Below the pieces are notes generated by a model. That model searched no databases. It had not been told where the DNA came from and was given only the letters and a program-made list of their open reading frames with translations. Positions 1 through 10,200 of a stretch of DNA of 64,000 nt are shown here, in pieces (the stretch's first letter is position 1; each line of letters opens with the position of its first letter). The DNA is taken from the NCBI GenBank assembly GCA_020226215.1, contig CM035229.1, positions 81,113,343 through 81,177,342 on the forward strand, given 5' to 3'. The position numbers were made by a program, and so were the translations under genes. This stretch comes from Sindora glabra (lineage: Eukaryota; Streptophyta; Magnoliopsida; Fabales; Fabaceae).

Positions 1-146
1 AGAAATATAAATAGCAATAGTGATAGTGAAGAGCAAATCACATTTAAGTGATTGAACTTACCTTCGTGATATTTCATTTCATTTAATTATACTCATTTTT
101 TTAAAAAAAATATATATTCTCTTTCCATATGTTTGACAATATTAAA

Positions 147-557
147 AACAAGATTTTATTTCATTTTCAAATAATTTAAAAAAAATTGTGTTTAACTTTA
201 AATATAAAATAATTTTATTTCATTTTATTTATAATTTTTATTTTAATTATATTTATGCCATTATGAAATTTATTCAATTTAGTAAGAATTTTATTAGAAT
301 TCATTTTATTTGGTAAAAAAATATTTTATATAAAAGTTTTACCATCTTTCTAATATTATATTTATCATAATACTATCAAAATTTACTTTTTAATTAAATT
401 TTATATATATTTTTAATACATTTCAAACAAAATAATTGATTTACAAATGAAATAAAATCATTATTTTTGATAAAGTATCCAAACAATAAAATTCATTTGT
501 AAATAAATTGAAATCATTTCAATTGAAATGAAATAAAATTAATTTTAAAAAAATTAC
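147..557 (+). repeat. Dispersed AT-rich repeat, copy A
   Basis: This block aligns by eye, in the same orientation and order, with 57976-58322. Shared landmarks include TTTTATTTTAATTATATTTA, a block reading ATTTATCAT..TA.TATCAAAATTTA, and a terminal AAATAAAATTAATTTTAAAA. The copies differ by many substitutions and small indels. No ORF or clear terminal repeat was identified, so the class is unknown; a short non-autonomous transposon is the simplest guess. Confidence 0.55.
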
Positions 558-1106
558 ATACCAAACAAAGCATTTATGAAAATTTCTATAATTATGAAAT
601 ATAATAATGGTAAATTCTTAAACTAAATTTCCTTTTTTAATGTTATCCTCCATGACTAAAAAATATTCTCCTATATTTTTTTGAAAAATAAAAATACTCT
701 CTCTTTTTTATACATAATTTTGTTACAATATTTGTATATAAAAAAGTGAAAAAAAATAATTCTCTAATTATGAAAGATGACATTAGAGAAGAAATTGTAG
801 TTAAAAGATTAATATTATTATATTTCATAAAAAGTAAAAGTGGTTTAAAAGGGTGAAACATATAATTTTAAAAATAAATTCTTATTTTGATCTTCGAAAT
901 ATTAAATTTCTATTAATTTTGTTTCTGAAGTAAAGTTTGGATTAATTTACTCTCTAAAAATTTAAGCTAAAATCAAAATTTAATCCTTTGATAAATATTA
1001 ATCATTTGAGGCAGAGACTAAAATTTGACTTTGCTTTAAATTTTTAGGGATCAAATTGTTATAAATCTTATTTTATAGGAATTTAAATCTAATTTTAAAA
1101 AATTAA

Positions 1107-1376
1107 TTTAGATTAAAATTTTATTTCAATCCTTATAAGATTAAGTTTGTATCAATTAATTCATCATTAAAAATTTACATCAATTTAGTTTTATAAGATT
1201 GACTTTATGTCAAATTTTAATCTCTCTCATATATAATAATTTAATATCTTTATGGAAGAATTACAATTTAAGATGAAATTAATTTTACTAAAATTAAACT
1301 GATATAAAATTTTAATTAGGAATTAAATTAATGCAAATTCAATATTATAAAGATTGAAATAGAATTTTAATCTAAA
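1107..1376. repeat. Foldback (long inverted-repeat) element, MITE-like
   Basis: The left arm starts TTTAGATTAAAATTTTATTT at 1107. The reverse complement of the right arm, which ends at 1376, starts TTTAGATTAAAATTCTATTT. Pairing continues imperfectly for about 100 bp on each side and leaves a spacer of about 70 bp (about 1204-1275). The transcript would form a long hairpin. A related inverted repeat lies at 17593-17841. No coding capacity; no clear target duplication. Confidence 0.6.
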
Positions 1377-1857
1377 TGTAATTATATCAAATTTTTAGGG
1401 ATTAAACGTAATTTACCCATATAAATGTGGATAGATATACAGGCATTTTGAAAAGTTTTGGTATTTTGAATGGAAACTGCATCAGACTTAAATGTCTTTA
1501 TTCAGGCCATTTATTAAATTACCATTTAAATTGCCAAGACAGATGTGAACGGATTTCATAACTAATTTTATACTTTGAATTTAGCAATTATAATAACATT
1601 AATTGATAATTAATTAATTTACAATACTTAAGTGCTCCATTTTAAGTTTTGTTTAATTTTCTCATCTTTTTCTCTTTTTCTTTTTGGTAAATAATTTTCT
1701 CAACTTTTTCAAGCTTATATTTACTCATCCTTTTCGTCCATAACCCTAAAAATTCATACCACCCTGAAGAATTTCAACCAAAATTATTTTTTTCTATAAT
1801 TGTAGATTTATTTTTAAATTTTTTCTAATAATTTTTGAGTTCTGTGTGACCTCTTCA

Positions 1858-2076
1858 ATGGCGGAGATTTGAGCTGCAAAACTGGGTCTTTCTCGGAGAG
1901 CAAACTCAACTGCTGCAATTCTTCAGCTCAACTTTGCTTCCTTTGAAACTCTTGGAGTTTCATGTGATATTAATTTTTTTCAGCTGAAACTCCACCGTAA
2001 AATTTCGAAGTTTCAATTTACTGCATTCAAATCTCTTCCTTTTTTTGAGCTTAATTCTCCGATGAGTAGGGTATAA
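1858..2076 (+). promoter_or_regulatory. AHL 5' leader with two tiny upstream ORFs
   Basis: Two minimal ORFs precede the AHL start. ATG at 1858 gives MAEI then TGA (1858-1872). ATG at 2062 gives MSRV then TAA (2062-2076), ending 30 bases before the main ATG. They would lie in the mRNA if transcription starts upstream of 1858, and could lower translation of the main ORF. The sequence shows the ORFs; their use is inferred. Confidence 0.35.
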
Positions 2077-2106
2077 ACATTTGTGGGGGTTTTGGTTTTT
2101 CTGCTG

Positions 2107-5100
2107 ATGGAAGAAAAAGAGTGTTTTGGCTCTGGGCAAGCTGAGAAAGGTGCCGAAGCCCCGGAGAGCTACCACATAGCCCCCAGAAGTGAAAACACTC
2201 TGCAGTTTTCCGCACTCACAACGCCGGGGCCTGGGCCTGGGCCGGCTCCGGTGGGTGTGGGGGAGACGCCTAGTACGGAAGGAAAGAAGAAGAGGGGGCG
2301 GCCGAGAAAGTACGGGCCCGATGGCACGGTTGCGTTGGCGCTGTCACCGATGCCCATTTCATCATCAGTTCCGTTGACCGGTGAGTTCTCAGCTTGGAAA
2401 TGGGGTGGGTGGCGGCCTGTTGAATCCATAAAAAATTCATATAAGCATGAATTTGATAGTCCAATTCCGAGTAATAATGAAATATGATTTTTAGCTGTAT
2501 GATGTTCTAGTTACTGCTTGATTTGTATTTCACTGTTACATTTTAGGAGGTAAAATTTTCTGCTTAGCAATCTGTATTTCGAGGTAGGCCGACAATAAAT
2601 GGCGAATTCTTTATACAGGTAGTGTCGCCATTTATTTAGTGGGAGAAGTGGATTTATGTGAGTAGTATGAATACAAATGTTTCTCTTCTTTTGTTTTGTA
2701 ATATTTTCGAGTTTTAATCATGTGGATAGTGAGTCACTTCTCTGATTTGGTTTCTAATGTACAGCTAGCTAGTTTTGTAGAGTTAATTCTGTCCGCTGAA
2801 GTTTAGGTGGCATAAGTGGACCCATTGTTTAGATTCCTTTTCAGATTTGAAATAGAAGTTCCCGGGGGGGGGGGATTTTCTGTGGTTAGTGGTTATGGTA
2901 AAAGTAGGTCGTTTTTCTTTTCAAGTGGCATATTTTTCTTCTTTATTTCCTTTAATATGCGAAGATGGTGTGATTTGACAATGGAGATAGAGTTGGAATA
3001 ATTAAAGACGGAAGCATACTCAGTAGCCTCAGTTCAAGTAACTAGCTGATATGACCAGCCTTGAACTTGTTCAAACCAATAATTATTTCCAAAAGGCTCG
3101 CTGACTTCTTGGGCTGTGGTTTATTGCAATTAAGGGCTGAAAAGTGAAGAATATGTCTATCAATTATTACGATTTGAGATGAGTTCTAGTCAAAACTCAG
3201 AAAAAAATTCAATAAGATGAATTAATGTAAGAGTGGTGGCTTCATTGGTTATGCTCTTAATATATAGTGAGTTCTAAATTCTAATGAAGTATCTCTTTAG
3301 TTCTTTAACCATTTTGCATACGGCTGGGGGCTGATAGACATGCTGACTCCAATTTAGAAGCTATAAAGGATCATGACATTTCATTTATGGGATATCTTCT
3401 TCTTTGTCTATGAAAAGTCTGAAGGAGGTTTTGGATGTCATAAAGCGTAGAACGGCACATGTTTTGTTCACAAAGTTTTTCCAAACCAGCATAGGTGGTG
3501 ATGGACTTATTGGAACAAGGCCCTAAAAAAAAATGATTACTTTATGCCATCTTTCTAGATGATGCACTCATCCCTGATTTCATTTAATGGTCTTATATAA
3601 TGAACTGATAAGTGCACTTTTGTTTTGAATTAGGAAGCTTCATTTTTGGAATACATTGTTTTATTTTCTCTGTGGATCTGGGTCTATTTATTTATTTACC
3701 TGCTAGCTGTCTATGTTATAGGTAACGGGATTGCATACTCAGTTGGAGTCAATTTCACAGCCCATGTGCTCACTGTTAATGCTGGCGAGGTATTCTATTC
3801 ATTTTCCATCTAGGACTATAATTTAGAGTTAAGTCAGATTATTTTTTTATTCCAGTCAATTTGTGCATGTAGGGCATTTCTAGAAGAAATGTGAATATCC
3901 CATTTGTTTTCCTTTAAAATGCCATCCATTTCATTAAAACAAATAGTAATTTACCTCTTGAACATAATTTTTGTTCTTTTTTATTTTTTGACCTGTTTCA
4001 GGATATTACCATGAAGGTCATGTCCTTCTCTCAACAAGGATCACATGCTGTTTGCATTCTTTCTGCTACCGGCACAATTTCAAGCGTTACCCTCCGTCAG
4101 CTGACTTCTTCTGGGGGAACTTTAACATATGAGGTGAGTGCTTTCGCAGATTTCTCAATCTTATGAACTTTATATAAATCCTAAGATTTGTAACTTCAGA
4201 GAAGAATCAGGGTAACATTATTGTATCTTATTTAGGAAGTCAATCTGACATTCTTTTTGTATTTTCATCACTTTTTCAGCCCACTTTGTATATTTTAGTT
4301 TCTCCTTAGTTCCATCCTGATAATTGATTTCAGCATTTCTTGTGATGGGCTCTGGGCATGAATGTGCCTTGTTCCCCCGTGCTTGCCTTACATTAGTTTC
4401 TCTGATCTTAGTGCCGCAATTAAAGCAGTTTTGACTTTTGACAGCTTGTGTCTACTATATGGTGTAGATAAAAAACTTCTCATTTTTGGTAAATGTCTGA
4501 TGTGTTAGCTTAGCTATCATCCTTCCTATCTTTTCTTTATAATGAAAATTCAGCTATTGAATTTGTCCCTCCTGTTATCAGCCTATTTTATGAAGCTTCT
4601 GGCACTAATTAATGGTAAACATGCTTAAGCTAAAATTGATGCTGTTACAGGGACTGTTTGAGATCCTCTCCTTGTCTGGTTCATTCATGCCAACTGAGAA
4701 TGGAGTAACAAGGAGCCGATCTGGTGGGATGAGTGTCTCTTTGGCAGATCCAGATGGTCGAGTTGTTGGCGGCGGACTTGCTGGTTTGTTGGTTGCTGCA
4801 GGCCCTGTGCAGGTAAACCATCTGCTATCAAAGAGGACATTTAATAAATTGATGAATCTACTTGTGGAGTAGCTAATCCTAGATATTCTTATCCTTTTAG
4901 GAGATGAAACAAGATAATATTTGTGCAGTTGCTGGTTTTTGTCTTTTGAATGGTAATCTTAGTCAAATTAGAAGTTTTTGTTTTACATGTTACAAGTCAT
5001 AATCATAAATTGGATCGCAATACTTTCCACTCTGTTCTCTGAGGAGAGAGAGAGAGAGAAAAAAAAATGGAAGAAGAAGAAGAAGAAGAAGAAGAAGAAG

Positions 5101-5486
5101 AAAACAGAGTAGTGGCAATACAATTGAATTGGAATTTACATTCAATATGTGAGGAGTGTTTCCATTAGCTCTTTCCTGAACTTTATTGGGGTCTTGTTTG
5201 TCAGGTTGTGGTCGGCAGTTTTCTTCCTTTTCACCGGATAGAGCACAAAGCCAAGAAGCAGAAGATTTCAACTTTAACCCCTGCTCGTGTTAATAACATC
5301 ACTGCGGAAGAAATAAAAGAAAGTTTTGGTGGAGTAAAACCTTTTATGACGCCTGCTGCTTTTCAAGGAGAAAACATGGCTCCTTTTAAACATGCACATG
5401 GCTCCCAAAACTCATCCAACAGTATATCACATTTGCCTCAAAAGGACTTTAACCTCATCCAAACCAATGCCGGGGCTGCATGCTAA
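2107..5486 (+). CDS. AT-hook motif nuclear-localised (AHL) protein, PPC/DUF296 domain
   Basis: Five exons, 335 aa: 2107-2470, 3722-3789, 4002-4133, 4651-4812, 5205-5486; all introns GT-AG and all phases close. AHL proteins bind AT-rich DNA in the nucleus through AT-hooks and form complexes through a PPC domain. A canonical first AT-hook (KKKRGRPRKYGPDG, RGRP at residues 63-66) follows a Gly/Pro-rich N-terminus. A second hook-like segment (residues 98-103) reads KWGGWRP where relatives have KRGRGRP. The PPC domain (about 130-255) carries NFTAHVLTVNAGED, SFSQQG, GLFEIL (normally GRFEIL), the GGMSVSLADPDGRVVGG core and VVVGSFLP. ATG 2107 is the first in-frame ATG. A strong in-phase donor at 2381 would skip residues 92-121. 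The family call is secure; function of this diverged copy is not. Confidence 0.93.
2864..2874. repeat. G11 homopolymer in AHL intron 1
   Basis: An uninterrupted run of eleven G follows CCC within intron 1. Such a long G run is unusual in this AT-rich sequence. It is prone to slippage and sequencing error, so its exact length should not be trusted. Confidence 0.8.
5046..5101 (+). repeat. GA and GAA microsatellites in AHL intron 4
   Basis: A (GA)n run is followed by an A tract and then about ten GAA units, all inside the last intron (4813-5204) of the AHL gene. It is a likely length-polymorphic marker. No function is evident. Confidence 0.9.
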
Positions 5487-7288
5487 TAGCAGTGGCGCTA
5501 TATGCACACATCCACTTTTTCTCACAGATATGTGATTGATTAGTGTGTGCAACTAGTTTTTTTTCACATGCTGAATGTGTTTACCGCCAGTTATTTGGTA
5601 TTCTGCAGGGTTGATGGCTTCTAAACTCCTTCGTGCTTGTCTGACATTGACAATAACCTGGTGGCTTCTTACCAAGACAAAGCAGACGAACTTGGTTTTG
5701 CCTCACAAATTGTAACCCTTGGTACTAGGTTGTGGTTTTAGGTGGGAAATCTCCCCTTTTTTTTATTGAAGGATTTGTGTGTCTCTGGCTTCATGAAGTA
5801 TCTTTAGTGTTGTTTAATCATTAGCGTAGCAATTAGATATAGGAAATATTTTAGTGTTGATTGTATTTGAGTGTTTGAGATGTGAGTACATGCGGGTGCT
5901 CTGAACTGTAAATTTTAATAGAATCTGTTGTGAAAGAAGAAATTGTATAACAGAACTCGGTTGTTCTAATTTTACTATTCAGCTAGGATTGTATAATAGA
6001 AATTCGAGGGCAAGAGTTTTCTGTTACTAAGCCGCCCAGCACCCATCTAAGCCTTAAGTTTTGTCATCCAACAGTAATCTGAAACTTGCGAGATCTACAC
6101 CAATCTTATCTTATTTACATTACAATTTTTCACTTGTTTCAATCTCTTCTTGTCAATTCTAATTTTCAAACAAAAGACAGACATCTTAACGAGTTCTAAT
6201 CCTGACTATCCACGAGAGAGTCTGAGGTTTTAATTGGAGGTATTAAATTGGAACAGAACATCACAATGTGATATGGTGATTGATTAGTAAGAAATACCAT
6301 TTTCTTTCAAGGGATTAGAAAGTTTCTAGAAATTATGAATGTAATTCAATACTAATCTATAATAAATTATTGTATGAATTCTTTTATTCTATTTATTATT
6401 TTTATTTTTCATTTTTAAGAAAAATATTTTATTCACATGCGATTTTATTGATTTCTTTTTAACTTACTTGTATTTTCAAATATCAAAATTAATCTAATTA
6501 TATTTTTTTATTATTAATATTTTATATACTCAAATTTTTTTACTCAATTCATAATGAAAATTTATATGCGAGTAAAATATATATTTTTTGTATTTATATG
6601 AATTAATATAAAATTTTTAATATTAAATAAAATATATAAATTTTATCAATAACAAAATTTATAATAATTTTATAAAAAAAGTATAATAATATATAATTTG
6701 TAAATTTAAAATAAAGAGATATAATTAATTTTTTTTATCTCCGTCAAAAGTTTTGGATACCAATTCATATTAATATGAAAAAATTATATTTTATTTATTT
6801 ACAATTTAGTTTAATTTTAATTAATTAATTTATTATGAAATATTTCATTAAAAATTAGAAATAAAATTTAAATAAATAAAATATTAATATTAAAAAATAT
6901 ATATGAGAAAATTTTAATACTAAAAAATATAAGTACAATAACAAGAAATGGCAATCTTATAAGTGAGTGAAACGCAATTTTTTTTTTAATTTTTATTTTG
7001 CCAGAGAATTAGAATTAGAAATTAGAATATTACCCTGAAAAATGAGAAAAAGAAAAATCTTCACTCTAATTGGCTCGTAGTCAAATTCCCAGTACAGACG
7101 GGAAGGCAGGGAAACTAAAGCTGAACGCCAGAAAGCCAGAAAGCCAGAGTGAGAATCGCAGCCATCGCGTTTCTTCGATTGTAACGAGTCTCTAATTCCC
7201 TTCCAATCCCACCCACACTTTCTTGTTAACCAGATTATATTATTTTCCAGTATCACTGCCGACAATTGATAACGCCATTATCGAAAAA
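5487..7288. other. AHL 3' region and promoter/leader of the DUF89 gene
   Basis: About 5487-6000 has the base composition expected of a 3' UTR. From about 6260 to 6960 the sequence is low-complexity AT with no gene. From about 7040 it becomes more balanced, including a short tandem GCCAGAAA repeat near 7127-7150, and probably holds the DUF89 gene's promoter and 5' leader. No clear TATA box was picked out. Confidence 0.4.
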
Positions 7289-10200
7289 ATGGAAAGCGCA
7301 TCGGAGCTGGTAGAATTTCCGCAGCTGTTGACCCCGATCGAAACCAATTATAGGGCTTGTACTATTCCTTATAGATTCCCCTCTGATAATCCGCACAAGG
7401 CCACTCCTACTGAGATATCTTGGATTGATCTATTCTTTAATTCCATCCCCTCGTTCAAGTAAGTTCTTTTTCTTCCCCTTCAATTTTCTTTCCTTTTTTT
7501 TTCTTTAAATTCTGGTAGAAGTCTGTAAATTTTGGTAATTTCTGCATTTTAATAGCACTGGCTCTTTTTAAGTTTTGTTTTTAAATTTTACTACTTTACT
7601 TTTACTATCATCATATTGTTATTTGGGTCTACCCATTAAAATCTTGAAGTTATGTGAAAACCGTGTGCCCCCACACGTCCATAAATAACATGGACTTCGT
7701 CTTTTTAATCAATTAATCTTAATTTTCAAGCTCACCGCACCATGTGCGCAGCCACAAAACTTATTTCGTAGCCGTCTGTCTAGTCATTACTTGGCATTTT
7801 ATTGCATCTTACAAGATGAATGTGGGATGTCATGTGGTTTAATGAAATGAGGTAACAACTAACAAATATCATTTAGTGTGAGTTTGGTGTTGTCGTTGCA
7901 TTCCATAAGTTGCTGGCAGAAGCTTCTGGGCTAATTCTAGGAGTTATTGCAACAAGGAGAAAAAGAGAGACCCAAAGGAACATGCAAATAGTAGAGTGTA
8001 CAAGAAATGAGTGCTTCAATTGTTTCCACTGTAATTTCTGAAATTATCCATTTACTTTTGGGTAGTATGAAATAACAAAAGTACCAGCAGCTTTAGAGGG
8101 CACACGGTTGCTTTTTCAAACATCAGCTTTGATGTACTTACATTTAGAGTTGCTGTAAGCAACTCATTCATAGAATTAATAATCTCACCACTATTGCTGT
8201 TAGTTAAATATACAGTTTTTTAATACAATTTGGAGGATTTTATTAATACATCTTCTAAATATTTGCTCTGATTTTATACAGGAAGCGTGCTGAGAGTGAT
8301 ACTTCTGTTCCCAATGCTGCTGCTAAAGCTGAAAAATTTGCTCAAAGGTGATGCCTTGCTTCTTTCTTTCTCTCTCTAATTAGTGTTGTTTTGTTGCATG
8401 ACCAAGGCATATGGTGTTTTTTTTTTAATAAAAATTGTTCCTGATCTTATGATTGCACGGTATTCAATTATCATGTCCCATAATTATGTGAAATCTTAAT
8501 CAAGCATTGTGCGATTGTTGTTGGTATTGAAGTTTCTAATTGCATCTAGCTTTTTTTTTTTGTAAAAGGTATGCTGAAATACTTGAAGATCTCAAGAAAG
8601 ATCCAGAAAGCCACGGTGGACCCCCTGATTGCATTGTATGCTCTGTTGTTAAAATTATATACTACTATAAGTCATCTAATTCCCTCCCCTGACCCTTTTG
8701 GGAAAGAAAGGGAAGATAATAAGGTTGAGTGATGTGTGTAATTTCTTTCTTTTTTCTGTGTTTTTCAGCTTCTTTGCAGACTTCGAGAGCAAGTACTCAG
8801 AGAACTGGGGTTCAGAGATATCTTCAAGAAAGTCAAGGTATGTTTCAACTTTGTAATTTGATATATTGTGTGTTAATGAAATTCAGCTATTGATTTCAAA
8901 AGGCTGAAGAAAACCATGAGTGTATTTGTTTATAATGGTTGAACCTATCTTCTATACAATAAGGTTTAGTTTGTAGTTGTTTTCAGATGTGGCAGCTGCA
9001 AAAATGCAATCTTTGTAGCCATAGTTTAGGCAGTTTTCCTTTGTTTCAATAAATTTTATCAATAGATGTGAGATGGGGACAGGATCACGACATGATCAAT
9101 GCACCATTTGGTGCTAGTTTGCCCAAGATTTACTTGTTTGTTCCTGATTTAATGCTACAGGATGAAGAAAATGCAAAAGCCATCTCTCTATTTGAGGATG
9201 TTGTTCGTCTTAATGATGCAATTGAAGATGAGAGCAAGCGACTAGAGAATCTAATTAGAGGGATTTTTGCTGGAAACATATTTGATCTTGGTTCTGCTCA
9301 GGTAGGTTAATTTTGTACCTGTTTAATTTATACTTCTTCTGGATACGTAAAAGTGATTCATTGTCACATTGGTTAAAAATCAGACCAAGCTGAGCTAAGC
9401 CACAACATCACTGTTATTTGTCTAGGCCATGATTTCTATCTTCGATTATTGATATTTTTAACTGTCTCACAGTATTAACCATATATCCTTCCTTTCTATT
9501 GTCTTCTATGATTCCTCTGGCCCAATCAAGCTACTTTATTTTACTGGAATGGCTTGACCAATTATATATTAGACACTTAACTTCCCTCACTTGGTAGTAC
9601 CATCAGCTAGTTTTTACAGCCATTCTTCCCATTCTCTGGCATATGAAACTGTAGTGCAAGTGTGCAACCATAAATAGGAGAGTTAGCAATGGACACCAGA
9701 TTAATTAATATACCCTGTATGATTTTCTTTTCCAGCTACTAACACAATTCAATTATCTCAGGACAATGGTTGTTTTATGGTATACTATCACATGACTGTT
9801 TTAGTTATTATTTGAAATTTAAGACCGTTAGGTTTTAATTCTTCCCACCATTTCTTGAAGCTCGCAGAAGTTTTCTCTAGGGATGGAATGTCCTTTTTGG
9901 CCAGTTGTCAAAATCTTGTGCCTCGACCTTGGGTTATTGATGATCTCGACACTTTCAAAATGAAATGGAGCAAGAAATCATGGAAGAAGGCAAGTTGTGT
10001 ATATTAGAAGAATACCATTCTTTTAAAGGACCTGTGTCTTCTGGGTTCCAGCTCATTTTTGGCATTTTTTTAGTCCCCTATTGATTTCTGTTTTCATGGC
10101 AGGTTGTCATTTTTGTTGATAACTCGGGTGCAGATATCATTTTGGGTATTTTACCATTTGCAAGAGAGTTACTTCGCCGCGGGACTCAGGTTTGTGAATG

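Larger units (their letters stand above)
1..1857. other. AT-rich spacer upstream of the AHL gene
   Basis: No credible coding region: all frames are short and interrupted. The stretch holds one copy of a dispersed AT-rich repeat (about 147-557) and an inverted-repeat element (1107-1376), listed separately. The last few hundred bases before 1858 are pyrimidine-rich, as in a plant promoter or leader, but I could not fix a TATA box or a transcription start. Confidence 0.5.

Noticed and set aside
2083..2106. Upstream extension of the AHL ORF
   Set aside because: The extension begins with GTG, which is not a plausible start here. ATG 2107 is the first in-frame ATG.
2169..2464. Antisense and other-frame ORFs over AHL exon 1
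   Set aside because: They are shadows of the Gly/Pro- and Arg-rich coding sequence; the sense frame has family motifs.
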